Source: Bryobacterales bacterium | Lineage (GTDB): Bacteria; Acidobacteriota; Terriglobia; Bryobacterales; Bryobacteraceae | Assembly (NCBI GenBank): GCA_003135055.1 | Contig: PLDF01000390.1 | Span: 3,106-50,094 of the forward strand | Reading direction: 5' to 3' | Length of the DNA: 46,989 nt | In this document: positions 16,439-25,545 of the stretch, piece after piece | Layout of the letters: each line of letters starts with the position of its first letter | Numbering within the stretch: the stretch's first letter is position 1 | Translations under genes and position numbers: made by a program | Notes under the pieces: generated by a model | The model's database searches: none | What the model saw: only the letters and a program-made list of their open reading frames with translations | Told to the model about the DNA's origin: nothing

Positions 16439-19400
16439 TGTGGCTGCGGCCTCCACTGGTTCTGCGTTCTGGCCGGTGCGCCTGGCCCGTTCGGCGCGAT
16501 ATTCCTCGATGGTCAGGTTGCGCAGCATCGAAAGGCGCCCATCCTCGTTGTGGACGAAACCTACGCTCGAAATGAAGGGCTCGATGATGTGGATTTTTTG
16601 CAGCGGGGTGACGATTAAGAGCTGCAGATCGAGACTGGCGAAGAGTTTCAATCCATAGCGCGCCGATTCGTCGGAACCCCTTCCAAAAGCCTCGTCGATT
16701 ACCACAAACCGGAACGACCGCGTCCGCGCGGAATCCACTTCCAGGCCGAATTGGTAAGCCAGACTGGCCGCGAGCACAGTGTATGCCAGCTTCTCCTTCT
16801 GGCCGCCCGATTTGCCACCCGAGTCGGTGTAATGCTCGAACTCACCGTCACCCTCGCGGTAGCGCTCGGAGGCCGAAAACGTGAACCACTGGCGGACGTC
16901 AGTGACCTTTTCGGTCCACCGCCGGTCGGCTTCCGTTGAGCCCTCGCGGCCGCGGAATCGCACGATGATCCGCTTCACCTGCTCGAACTTCTCCTCGGCG
17001 TATTCGGCGCCGCCGGCCGAGCCCAGCGAGCCTTCCGTGCAACTGCGCAATGCGTCGCGAAAATCGCGAACCTCCTGGTCCGGATTGGGCGAGGCTTCGA
17101 GCAGAATATAGCGGCCGGGGTTGTAATCGATGCCGCGTAGCGAGCGGTTGATGGTCTCAATTCGCTCGCGGATGGTTTCGCGCTCGCGGTTGAGCTGCGA
17201 TTGAAAATTGGCCACCTCGCGGATGGTGTTCTCGTTCAGCAGGCTCTTGAAGTGCTGCTCGAAGCGCGGCAGATCGTCGCCTTGCAGCTTCCGCAGCATG
17301 GCTCTATATTCATCCGCCGCGTCCACGCTGGCGTCCACTTCCTGCGTTTCCAAAGGAAAGCGGGAGCGGTAGCCCTGCATTGCCTTGACGATTCTCTCTT
17401 CCAGGCCGCGAATCTTTTTGTCTTCCGCGTCGATCTTGGCTTGCAGCCAATCCCGCAGGTCGCGTTCGCGGCCGTCGCATTTCTCCACCGACAAAGCGCG
17501 GTCGCCCGCGGCTTCCTCATCCATGCTCTCAAGCAGCCCGAACGCGCCCGTTTGCGCTTCGCTAGCGCGCGCCAGCACGGTTTCGCACTCCTCCGCGAGC
17601 CTGACCGCGCCGGCGCGGCGGTCTTCGAGCTTCGCCCGCTCGTCGTGATCTACGCGCAGCTTATTTTCGATCTCATCAAGCGCCTGGTCGATGTCCTTGA
17701 GCTGCCGCTGCAGCGTTTTCAAAATATCGCTGCCGTCTTCCAGCGCGCGCCGCTCACCCTCCAGCCGCTCGATCTCGCCGGCCAGCGGACGCCAATCGAG
17801 CTCACGGAAACTTTCGAACATGCCTAGCTCCGCCAGTTTGGTTTTTCGATTGCGCGCCTCCGCTCTCTGCTTATCGAGTTTCCCGATGCGCGCCTCAAGA
17901 GGTGTCCGGCGGCCTTCCACTTGCTTTCTGGCGGTTTCCAGCGCTTCGATTTTCCGCTCGTTCGACCAGCCCAGCACATAGCGCGAGCGGTCGCCCACCG
18001 CATGGCGGTCGTCTTTTTCGTGACGCTCTCCCTTGCCCTTGATCTGGCCGGCGCGCGTGATCGCCTGCGGCTCCCGGCGAAATTGCTCGAGCGTATCGCA
18101 GCAGGCGAAGTTGAACCGCAGCGCCATCTCCGCATCCAGCCAATCGTAGAAGACTGATTCCGGCTTGATCGCGATCTTGTGCGCCAGCGAGGTTTGTTGC
18201 AACAACGAATGGTCCACGGGTCTGGGACGCAGCACGCGGAAATAGACCAAACGTCCGTTCAAATGGGTGTGGTCCACCCACTCCGCGACGCTTGCGTAGC
18301 GGCTGTCCGGCGTCAGTAAGGAGAGGCCGAAGCCATGCAGCAGCCGCTCGATGGCGCCTTCCCAATCGCGTGCTTCCTGCCGCACTTCGAGCAGCTCGCC
18401 GGCGAACGGCAACTCCGATTCGCGCACGCCGGCTGCGCGGCACAGCTCCGCTCGCATCTCCAGCATGTGGCGCGGAATGTTCGAAAGCCTGAGCCGCAAC
18501 GATGCCAATTCCGCGGTGAGATCGTCATGCTGCTCTTGCAACTGCCGGCGCTCCACAACGGCTTCCGTGAGCGAATTCTGAGCCTGCGCCTCGGCTGCCT
18601 CCGCTTGGGCTGCGGCCACCTGGATAGCCTGCCGGTTGGCGAGGAAAGCATCGGCATCGGCGGCTGCGGGAAGCTCGAGTTCCTTGGCTCGCGCATCGTA
18701 GCGTGCGGCGCGTAGCGCACGCTCGTCCTTCCGCGCCAGGGCTTCGGCGATCTCCAGCTTGATGCGCTCGATGCGGTCGCCGCCATGTTCTGCTACGGCT
18801 TGCCTTACGCCGTCGCGCTCGCCGCGGCGCCGCGAGCGCGCATCTTCGGCCGCCACGATCCGGTGCGCCAGCTTTTCCAACTGCGCGTCGATGTTCGCCA
18901 CTCTCTTTTCGAGCAGCGCCTTCTTCTTCGACGCAAACCACGGCCGCAGCGCATCGCGGCAGGCGCGCAGCCTGTCGACTTCCGCAGCCAACTCCGCGCG
19001 GCGATCGCAATCCTCCACCAGAGGCATCAGAAATCCCAGTTGAAACTTCGCCTTCAACACCAATTCGTGGGCGCGATCGAGATCCTGATAGTGGGCCACC
19101 AGCGCGTCGATTCTGTCCTGCACCGGAAACGCTTCCAGCATGTGCTCACGCACGAAATCCGTCAGATTGCCCACGGATTTCATGGAGATGGTCTGGTGGA
19201 ACAGGTCCATGGCCTGTTCGTTCTCGATGCCGAAGCGGCGGCGCCAGGCCGAAGCGTAGGGCGGAAACGTCTCGAATGTCTCCGTCGCCGGCAGGCTTCG
19301 AAGACGCTTCTTCAGGCGGTCGATATTCGAGCCGAAGCTGGCGAAGTGTTCTCGGATGGAAAGCGCGGCGTCGGCGACAATATACATCCGCGCCGGCGGC

Positions 19401-19822
19401 CCGTGCGGGGCTTTGGCCCAGAAAACCTGCGCCAGCGTGACGGTTTGCGCCAGCGCTTCATTGTGAAACCGCGCCAGCAAAACCGAGTAACTGCCGGCAT
19501 CGCGCAACGACACCGGCTTCGACGCAAGGCCCGGCTCGCCGCGCTCAGCCTTGTAGCGTCCGAAAAAATAGCTTTCGAGGCTGCGCTCTCCCGCCGAAGC
19601 CCCGGCGGCTTTATTGAAATTAACGCGCGGCACCAGCAGCGCTGTGATTGCATCCACCAGCGTGGATTTTCCCGAGCCGATATCGCCGGTGACCAGCGCG
19701 TTGTTCCCGCCCACATCGAGGCCCCAGACCTGTTTGTGGAATGTTCCCCAATTTAGGACTTCCACGCGGAGCAGGCGGAAGCCTGGGCGCGGGGAAGGGG
19801 CGTTGGGCATTTCAGGAAGCAA
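16424..19822 (-). CDS. jetC: JetC, SMC/MukB-like ATPase of type I Wadjet
   Basis: The protein has 1132 residues from TTG 19822, which has a strong GGAGG nine bases upstream; ATG 19810 is an alternative. Walker A is GDIGSGKST (46-54). The middle, about 270-860, is coiled coil with a central hinge-like part around 430-590. The ABC signature is SGGKSGGQKEK (about 1000) and Walker B FVVIDEAFGRGSDE (about 1035). JetC is the motor of the condensin-like JetABC complex that extrudes DNA loops on plasmids. Its C-terminal tail is Ala/Glu-rich and ends inside a family A repeat. Confidence 0.92.
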   Translation of the reverse strand: MLPEMPNAPSPRPGFRLLRVEVLNWGTFHKQVWGLDVGGNNALVTGDIGSGKSTLVDAITALLVPRVNFNKAAGASAGERSLESYFFGRYKAERGEPGLASKPVSLRDAGSYSVLLARFHNEALAQTVTLAQVFWAKAPHGPPARMYIVADAALSIREHFASFGSNIDRLKKRLRSLPATETFETFPPYASAWRRRFGIENEQAMDLFHQTISMKSVGNLTDFVREHMLEAFPVQDRIDALVAHYQDLDRAHELVLKAKFQLGFLMPLVEDCDRRAELAAEVDRLRACRDALRPWFASKKKALLEKRVANIDAQLEKLAHRIVAAEDARSRRRGERDGVRQAVAEHGGDRIERIKLEIAEALARKDERALRAARYDARAKELELPAAADADAFLANRQAIQVAAAQAEAAEAQAQNSLTEAVVERRQLQEQHDDLTAELASLRLRLSNIPRHMLEMRAELCRAAGVRESELPFAGELLEVRQEARDWEGAIERLLHGFGLSLLTPDSRYASVAEWVDHTHLNGRLVYFRVLRPRPVDHSLLQQTSLAHKIAIKPESVFYDWLDAEMALRFNFACCDTLEQFRREPQAITRAGQIKGKGERHEKDDRHAVGDRSRYVLGWSNERKIEALETARKQVEGRRTPLEARIGKLDKQRAEARNRKTKLAELGMFESFRELDWRPLAGEIERLEGERRALEDGSDILKTLQRQLKDIDQALDEIENKLRVDHDERAKLEDRRAGAVRLAEECETVLARASEAQTGAFGLLESMDEEAAGDRALSVEKCDGRERDLRDWLQAKIDAEDKKIRGLEERIVKAMQGYRSRFPLETQEVDASVDAADEYRAMLRKLQGDDLPRFEQHFKSLLNENTIREVANFQSQLNRERETIRERIETINRSLRGIDYNPGRYILLEASPNPDQEVRDFRDALRSCTEGSLGSAGGAEYAEEKFEQVKRIIVRFRGREGSTEADRRWTEKVTDVRQWFTFSASERYREGDGEFEHYTDSGGKSGGQKEKLAYTVLAASLAYQFGLEVDSARTRSFRFVVIDEAFGRGSDESARYGLKLFASLDLQLLIVTPLQKIHIIEPFISSVGFVHNEDGRLSMLRNLTIEEYRAERARRTGQNAEPVEAAATEPRS

Positions 19823-19919
19823 GAGAGGCCGCCTCCGGGTGCTGCAGCGTTATGGCGCGGTCGGGCCGGAGCGCGAGCGTCTTTTGCGATAGAAACTGGA
19901 GAGTCGCGAGGCGAAGAGC

Positions 19920-19974
19920 GCCGGCTGAAAGCCGGCGGCAGCCAGGATTGGCGCCAGGATTGGCCGCCCCACAA
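19920..19974 (+). repeat. Family B double-hairpin repeat
   Basis: GCCGGCTGAAAGCCGGC forms a first hairpin. It is followed by GGCAGCCAGGATTGG, a duplicated GGCGCCAGGATTGG, then CGCCCCACA. Confidence 0.7.
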
Positions 19975-20018
19975 AGGGAGAGTCGCCGTATCCAATAGAG
20001 GCATCGCATCTTGCAAAA

Positions 20019-20060
20019 GGCGGATTGACAATCCGCCGCAGGTTGACAACCTGCCCCACA
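20019..20060 (+). repeat. Family B double-hairpin repeat
   Basis: GGCGGATTGACAATCCGCC (hairpin) is directly followed by GCAGGTTGACAACCTGC (hairpin) and CCCACA. Confidence 0.75.
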
Positions 20061-20068
20061 AAAGTGCT

Positions 20069-20683
20069 TCAGAGTGCCTCCTGGGTCCCGGCTGACGTGT
20101 GCGCCCGATATTCCGCCAGACGCGTCTCGAATTCGTTCAGCCACTGCGCGTCCACAAACGATTTCAGCATGCGGCGCACTTCGAAGCGGTCTTCACTTCC
20201 TCGCAAGCGGCGCAAGAAGCCCATCTCCACGATCCTCTTTACGTCGGATTCCACCCGGTCCATCAGCTTGGCCTCGTTCGCGGTGTCCGCGAGAAACATT
20301 CTAGCCATTTCCGCAATCTGCGTCCCATCCACAATTAAACGGGTCTCTCCGCCATCGGCATCGAACTCCGCCAGTTTCCTGCGCAGCAATACGAGCAATA
20401 GACTCACCGAGTATCCGAGTTGCCTGCGCGCGATCAGCCGCGGCAGTTCCGGCTCGCCCGGCGCGGCGCGGTGTTGGCGCAAATAGCCGTAGCCTTCGGC
20501 TTCATCCAGAATCAGCTCGAGCCCCATCGCGGCAACGTATTCCGCGACGCGCTGCCGCAGCTCGATCAGCCGTTGCCAGAGCGCGGCGTTATCTTCGCGA
20601 TCCACAATTCCGCCCATCAGCGCGATCAGCGCGCCCGAAAAATCGGCGTCATGTGTTCCAGCTCCACTGACCGGCGTGTTCAC
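20069..20683 (-). CDS. jetB: JetB, MukE-like subunit of type I Wadjet (DUF4194)
   Basis: The protein has 204 residues from GTG 20683, chosen because its GTGA overlaps the jetA stop by four bases. An in-frame start at 20758 would overlap jetA by 79 bases. The product is helical with winged-helix character, with segments such as YGYLRQHRAAPGEPELPRLI, LGYSVSLLLVLLRRKLAEFD and VKRIVEMGFLRRL. DUF4194/JetB is the KITE subunit that bridges the kleisin JetA and the SMC JetC. Confidence 0.88.
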   Translation of the reverse strand: MNTPVSGAGTHDADFSGALIALMGGIVDREDNAALWQRLIELRQRVAEYVAAMGLELILDEAEGYGYLRQHRAAPGEPELPRLIARRQLGYSVSLLLVLLRRKLAEFDADGGETRLIVDGTQIAEMARMFLADTANEAKLMDRVESDVKRIVEMGFLRRLRGSEDRFEVRRMLKSFVDAQWLNEFETRLAEYRAHTSAGTQEAL

Positions 20684-22131
20684 GCGCGCCTCCGCAATCG
20701 GCTGAAGATCACCAGCGGCAGCGTGGCCTGCAGGCGAGTTCCGGTTGCATTCGTCCATTCCAGCGTCTGCTTGCCGCTGTCGTCGATCACGGCCGCCTCG
20801 TCTTCCGCCGCGATGCTCAAGTAGGCTACCAATTCGGCCAATCCCTTTTCGACCGGGAAGGTCTCCACCAGATCCGCCAGCGAGATTTGCGGCCGCGTCT
20901 GCAGCGCCTGGCGGATGCGCGCCAAGAGCAGCATCTTGTCCACATAAATTTGATTGAAAAGCGCCTCCGCCTCGATGGCTTCATCGCCCGCATCCACCGC
21001 CAGTTGCGACACCTTGGCCTTGAACGGAGGAGAATAGAGCGGCCGTTCCAGCGGAAGATCGATATCCGGCGCGGCTTCGTCCAGTTCCATGAAAACGCCG
21101 GCGGGCGGCTGCTCGCGGACCGCCAGCGCACTCTTTTCGACGCCTCGAATGAGCTGCATGATGCGGCGATTCTCAAGCCATGCCTGATCGTCGAGATAGC
21201 GCCGCAACTGTTCCGAGAGGCGCGCTACAGTCCGCTGGGCCATCTCGCCGGCCTCCAGCCAATCGTAATGGATGCGGCGCAATCGTCGCTCCGGCGCAAG
21301 CTGCCGCACCGGATTGAGCGCGAAGGCTGCCTCCAGCAACGACGAGAGCTTTTCCTGCCGCTCGGCCGACATCAGGAAATCCCAAAACGCACGGAAGCTT
21401 CTGCCCTGATCCGAACTCGCGATGGCGTCGCGGTTGGAAAAAATCTCTTCCAGCAGCGCGCCTTTTCCGCCCTCCCAGGTGGCTACTCGCTCGCGAACGG
21501 CGCGGTCGAGCGTGCGGAAGTTCTGTTCCACTTGCCGGAAATCGCCCAGCAGACCGCGCGCCGTAGCCGCCATCTGCAGGAACCGGTCCTTGACCTGAGT
21601 GTCGTCAAGCAGCGGAAGATTGCCGTCGTGCGCCCGCTTAATGTCGCTCTCGATGATGGCTTTGCGCCGCTCCAGCTCGGCGATCCGCGCCGCGGGGTCT
21701 AGATTGGTTCCTTCGACGATCTGGACGAGAAGCTCGAAGACCATCATCAGGCGCGATTCGGCGGCGACAAACTGTTGCTGCTCAAAACCGGCCAGCCAGT
21801 CGATGGCGCGCTCGGTCTCGGGCGTCAGATCGTAATGCGGCTCGTCGCTGTTGGGCGGGTAGTATTTGCGCAGCCAGCTTTTTTGATCGGAGACCCAATC
21901 GTCCAGGTACTGCTCGGCGCGCTTGGGGAATGCTTCTTCGCCGGAGATTTCGCGCAAGGCGTAAAGATGGTCGGCGAGCTTCGAGGCCAGTTCCGGCTCC
22001 GCCATGGCCCGCACATTGGGCTGAACGAAGGCTTTATGGAGGAAGGAAATGACCATGGGCGCGTGGTCCGCCAGCAACAGGCGCCACGCCGGGTTGGTGC
22101 GCCGCAAATTTTCCAGGCTTCGATAGTCCAC
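20680..22131 (-). CDS. jetA: JetA, kleisin subunit of type I Wadjet (DUF3375)
   Basis: The protein has 483 residues. It begins SLENLRRTNPAWRLLLADHA, as DUF3375 proteins do. It continues with helical segments (REISGEEAFPKRAEQYLDDW, EIFSNRDAIASSDQGRSFRA, FWDFLMSAERQEKL) and a C-terminal winged-helix-like part ending ATLPLVIFSRLRR. JetA is the MukF-like kleisin of the antiplasmid condensin. The order jetA-jetB-jetC-jetD is that of type I Wadjet. It is the first gene; the ASCH gene upstream is 104 bases away on the same strand. Confidence 0.9.
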   Translation of the reverse strand: MDYRSLENLRRTNPAWRLLLADHAPMVISFLHKAFVQPNVRAMAEPELASKLADHLYALREISGEEAFPKRAEQYLDDWVSDQKSWLRKYYPPNSDEPHYDLTPETERAIDWLAGFEQQQFVAAESRLMMVFELLVQIVEGTNLDPAARIAELERRKAIIESDIKRAHDGNLPLLDDTQVKDRFLQMAATARGLLGDFRQVEQNFRTLDRAVRERVATWEGGKGALLEEIFSNRDAIASSDQGRSFRAFWDFLMSAERQEKLSSLLEAAFALNPVRQLAPERRLRRIHYDWLEAGEMAQRTVARLSEQLRRYLDDQAWLENRRIMQLIRGVEKSALAVREQPPAGVFMELDEAAPDIDLPLERPLYSPPFKAKVSQLAVDAGDEAIEAEALFNQIYVDKMLLLARIRQALQTRPQISLADLVETFPVEKGLAELVAYLSIAAEDEAAVIDDSGKQTLEWTNATGTRLQATLPLVIFSRLRRRA

Positions 22132-22235
22132 GGCTTAGGCGCTCTTCAACCTCTAACCTTATGCTACTTCGGGGAAGGGAATCCAGTCGGGCGATCCAGC
22201 TTCCGGCAACTTTGGGTCGTGATGGGTCGTTACTG

Positions 22236-22613
22236 CTATAGTGCCCGCCGGACAGCTAGTTCGGTCTGTGCCTGTAGCTTGACCCAGATGACCGCTCCTC
22301 TTGGGTGCTTGTAAGATACCGGCGCTTTCAAATATCGAGGATTCTCGAGAACCCATGCGAAAGTCTCGCGGTAGAACCCGAGGTTTGCTTCGCTTGGTTT
22401 CATCCCCGCTTTTCGAGCGTTCTTCCGGAACTGCTCGGCTGTAAGCGGACCGAAGCAATCGACCACATCGCACACGCCAGGAACGGCGCCGGAACGGCTG
22501 CGAATCAGTCCGATGAGTTCGCAAACATTGGTTCGCGATCCCCGGATTTCCCAGGTCTTCCTTCCATCAAGAATCCTTTCGATGTTCGGACTACGGCTGA
22601 GCAGTGCTCGCAT
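22236..22613 (-). CDS. ASCH/PUA-like domain protein
   Basis: The protein has 125 residues. It starts MRALLSRSPNIERILDGRKT then WEIRGSRTN, the typical ASCH opening (substrate site with a Lys and WEIR). Then come CELIGLIRSRSGAVPGVCDV and FGPLT. ASCH domains are PUA-like barrels thought to bind RNA or modified nucleotides, and some are RNases or amidohydrolases. It lies 104 bases upstream of jetA on the same strand and could be transcribed with the Wadjet genes. A role in the system is not shown. Confidence 0.8.
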   Translation of the reverse strand: MRALLSRSPNIERILDGRKTWEIRGSRTNVCELIGLIRSRSGAVPGVCDVVDCFGPLTAEQFRKNARKAGMKPSEANLGFYRETFAWVLENPRYLKAPVSYKHPRGAVIWVKLQAQTELAVRRAL

Positions 22614-22739
22614 GACGTTTCTTCCTCGTCGCGCCGTTGTCGCCCCTTAACCAGACCTGCGGAGTCGTCGGCGCACGCCGGCCACCCGCCGCGTTTAGAA
22701 AAGGATCTGCAACTCCTTAAGGTTGATGCCGCCATCGAA

Positions 22740-23609
22740 TCACTCTTCGCGTTTAATGCGAAGAGTGGGAAACCGAATCTGGGCGCCAGCGCGGCTAAAG
22801 GACTTGTACTGGAGCTGTCCCGGATGGTGGATGTGATAAACACGGCGAAAGGTTTGAACCGCAATCCCGGCGATAGATCCGAAGCCGCCGGAACTCGACA
22901 AGTCCATGAAGAAATTCGGCGAGCCATCAGGATCGGGACCGGAGTTGGGAACCCTAGTCGGAAGCTTCCAACCAAGCTTCCTCAGGGCCACGTATGCATC
23001 AGTCGAGAGCCTGGCATTCGCGGGCTCGATATAAGCGTTGCTCGCAGCTTCGGCTCGCATCCCGAACTGTCCTTGAGCCGCGAACTGGACATAATAATCC
23101 TTACTCTTCGAAGAGAGAACGAGGAATTCGTCTTCCGAAAGATCGGCCAGGCAGAGCGCAAGATCCCCGGTGAACCTTTCCCATTCGCGATCGGCAGATG
23201 CCGGCTCTTTCACGGTTGGTAAGGCGAGAAACGACGGTGTCTGGCAAATGGCGTAAGGTCTGATGAAATTCGGCGCTATCGCCTTGTTAGTGCTCTTGAG
23301 CAGCAATTCCTGTGGAGAGTGCCGGCCTTTGATCCTTCGCATGTGCTCGACGGAATACCGCGTAATCTTGTCTTCGATTACGATGTTGGTGAGTAAGCCC
23401 CAATAGAGCAAACGGCTGCAGTCCATTGCGTCCGCAAACACCACAGGCATCACGGCGCCTGCGCCCTTCGCCTTGCTCCACAGATCGTAGCCATTCCTCC
23501 AAACCTTCGCCTCGGAAAACTTCGTAGCTCCGCTCGTACTCGCTGCCTTGGCGAGTTTGTCTCGATGAACGATCGTGTAGACGCTGAATTCGAAGAGCAC
23601 CTGTTGCAT
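22740..23609 (-). CDS. Two-domain protein, unknown N-domain plus TY-Chap-like C-domain
   Basis: The protein has 289 residues from ATG 23609, which has GGAGG nine bases upstream. The N-terminal half (VLFEFSVYTIVHRDKLAKAA, PVVFADAMDCSRLLYWGLLT, IKGRHSPQELLLKSTNKAI) looks compact and PUA-like but I cannot place it. The C-terminal part, about 165-280 (DEFLVLSSKSKDYYVQFAAQ, MRAEAASNAYIEPANARLS, LGWKLPTR), fits TY-Chap domains, which resemble secretion chaperones. It precedes the ASCH gene by 126 bases on the same strand at the edge of the Wadjet locus. No catalytic motif is evident. Confidence 0.6.
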   Translation of the reverse strand: MQQVLFEFSVYTIVHRDKLAKAASTSGATKFSEAKVWRNGYDLWSKAKGAGAVMPVVFADAMDCSRLLYWGLLTNIVIEDKITRYSVEHMRRIKGRHSPQELLLKSTNKAIAPNFIRPYAICQTPSFLALPTVKEPASADREWERFTGDLALCLADLSEDEFLVLSSKSKDYYVQFAAQGQFGMRAEAASNAYIEPANARLSTDAYVALRKLGWKLPTRVPNSGPDPDGSPNFFMDLSSSGGFGSIAGIAVQTFRRVYHIHHPGQLQYKSFSRAGAQIRFPTLRIKREE

Positions 23610-23670
23610 TGAGTCGTCCTCCCAGCGTCCCGGCGGCGCTCCTACCACCACTTCCCAGGTTGTTTAGGAT

Positions 23671-23975
23671 CGATGATCCTGCATTGGCTTAGGCTCGCTG
23701 AAGGTAGTTGCGCTGGCTGTGGGTCCGCCTTCCTTGATGCCTTCGATGAACTCGTCAAGCTCTCTTGGGGCAGTTTTGAGACCAAGATTTACCTTTCATG
23801 AGTTCCATGATTGTAAGCTGAGTGAAAACTCATCCAGCCGCCACCATCTCCCGCCAGAGTTCGATAGGCACAATGACAGCTGTCGGCTCTCGCCGGACGC
23901 GATTCGGATCCTGGTGTCCGCCCTTTCTTTATTGTACTCCCCGAAGAAAGTGACGCGGTCGAAGCTTGGCGGTAC
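23671..23975 (-). pseudogene. Possible gene remnant (minus strand) before glcD
   Basis: Two adjacent minus-strand frames look protein-like. One reads SFDRVTFFGEYNKERADTRI and RIASGESRQLSLCLSNSGG (about 23975-23800). The other reads NLGLKTAPRELDEFIEGIKE ending at 23671. A single frame change joins them, and neither has a good start. This fits a decayed small gene; otherwise the gap 23652-24017 holds nothing clear. Confidence 0.35.
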
Positions 23976-24017
23976 ACTATGGCCAATGCTTGGCCTGTCT
24001 TCTTCGCGAGTAGGTTG

Positions 24018-25484
24018 ATGAAAACCCGCATCCAAACGACGGGCCAGCAAGCCTTTCCCACGCTGGCGGCCCGCGACCAACTCATGGCGCTCTTAGGCAA
24101 GCCCAACGTGCTCGACCGCGCCGAAGACCTGGCGCTGTACGAATACGATGGCGGCATCGATAAGCGCCGCCCCGACCTGGTCGTGTTTCCCCGCACTACC
24201 GAGCAGGTCGCCGGCATCGTCCGCATCGCGCGCGAGTTCCATCTTCCCCTGGTAGGCCGCGGCGCCGGTACCGGGCTCTCGGGCGGCGCGATCCCGCGCG
24301 AAGGCGGAATCCTGGTGGTCTTTGCGCGCATGAACAAGATCCTCGATATCGATCTCGAAAATGAGCGCGCCTTGGTGCAGCCGGGCGTGGTGAATCTCGA
24401 CATCACCGCGGCCGTGGCGGCTCAAGGTTACTTCTACGCGCCCGATCCATCGAGCCAGCGCGCGTGTACCATCGGCGGCAATGTGGCGGAAAACGCCGGC
24501 GGTCCGCACACGCTGGCGTATGGCGTGACCACCAATCATGTGCTGGGCCTCGAAGTAGTGCTGGCGGATGGCAGCGTGGTCGAGACCGGCGGCCACGCAG
24601 ATCTTCCGGGCTACGATCTAACCGGCCTGCTCACGGGCTCTGAGGGCACCATGGCTCTGGTGACGAAGGTCACGGTGCGCCTCATGCGCAAGCCGGAAAT
24701 GGTGAAGACCATCCTGGCAATCTACAACGCGAGCGACGACGCCGGGCGAACGGTTGCCGAAATCACCGCCCGCGCCATCACGCCGGTCGCCGTGGAGATG
24801 CTCGACGGCGTGATGCTGCGCATGGTGGAAGAGGCCACGCATGCGGGCTATCCGATGGACGCCGCAGCGGTGCTGCTGATCGAGCTGGAAGGCATCCGCG
24901 AGGCGGTGGAAGAGCAGGTGGAGCAGATCCGCGACGCGTGCGGGCGATGCGGCGCGCGCGAGGTTCGGGTGGCGCAGTCGGACGAAGAGCGCGAGCTGCT
25001 GTGGAAGGGCCGCAAGAACGCGTTCGGCGCGGTTGGGCGCGTGAGCCCGACGTATTATGTGCAGGATGGCGTAGTGCCGCGCACCAAGATCGCGCCCACG
25101 CTGGAATTCATCGGCGAAGCGTCGCGGCGGCACGGCCTCGCCATCAGCAATATCTTCCATGCCGGCGACGGGAACCTGCATCCGATCATTCTGTTCGATC
25201 CGCGCAAGCCCGGCGAGCTGGAAAGGGCGCGCGCCTGCGGCGAAGACATTCTCGAATTTTGCGTGCGCGCGGGCGGATCGATCACGGGCGAACACGGCGT
25301 GGGGATGGAGAAAATCCACCTGATGACGTCGCTGTTTTCGCCGGAATCGCTGGAGATGATGGGCCGGTTGAAGGCGCTATTCGATCCCGAGAGGAGGCTG
25401 AATCCGGGAAAGATGCTGCCGACGGGGAAAGGATGTTTGGAGATCCGGCAGGGGAGGTTGGAGGAGGGCGCGCCGGTTTATTAG
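24018..25484 (+). CDS. glcD: FAD-linked oxidase, glycolate oxidase subunit GlcD-like
   Basis: The protein has 488 residues from ATG 24018; an in-frame upstream start at 23979 is possible. The FAD-binding type 4 domain covers about 45-225 (DLVVFPRTTEQVAGIVRIAR, LVGRGAGTGLSGGAIPREGG, GGNVAENAGGPHTLAYGVTT). The FAD-oxidase C domain follows, with FHAGDGNLHPIILFD and GGSITGEHGVGMEKI. The family oxidises 2-hydroxy acids such as glycolate or D-lactate. The usual partners glcE and glcF are not next to it, so the substrate cannot be fixed from context. Confidence 0.9.
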   Translation: MKTRIQTTGQQAFPTLAARDQLMALLGKPNVLDRAEDLALYEYDGGIDKRRPDLVVFPRTTEQVAGIVRIAREFHLPLVGRGAGTGLSGGAIPREGGILVVFARMNKILDIDLENERALVQPGVVNLDITAAVAAQGYFYAPDPSSQRACTIGGNVAENAGGPHTLAYGVTTNHVLGLEVVLADGSVVETGGHADLPGYDLTGLLTGSEGTMALVTKVTVRLMRKPEMVKTILAIYNASDDAGRTVAEITARAITPVAVEMLDGVMLRMVEEATHAGYPMDAAAVLLIELEGIREAVEEQVEQIRDACGRCGAREVRVAQSDEERELLWKGRKNAFGAVGRVSPTYYVQDGVVPRTKIAPTLEFIGEASRRHGLAISNIFHAGDGNLHPIILFDPRKPGELERARACGEDILEFCVRAGGSITGEHGVGMEKIHLMTSLFSPESLEMMGRLKALFDPERRLNPGKMLPTGKGCLEIRQGRLEEGAPVY

Positions 25485-25545
25485 GCGCCCCTCCCTGGGC
25501 GACGGGAGGCCTCACTCTTCGATATGCAGAGTTGGATATTCAGAT

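Larger units (their letters stand above)
19823..20068 (-). other. Repeat-filled spacer between jetB and jetC
   Basis: This 246-base gap splits an operon that is normally tight. It contains two family B elements (19920-19974 and 20019-20060) and the strong ribosome site for jetC, but no gene. Confidence 0.65.
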
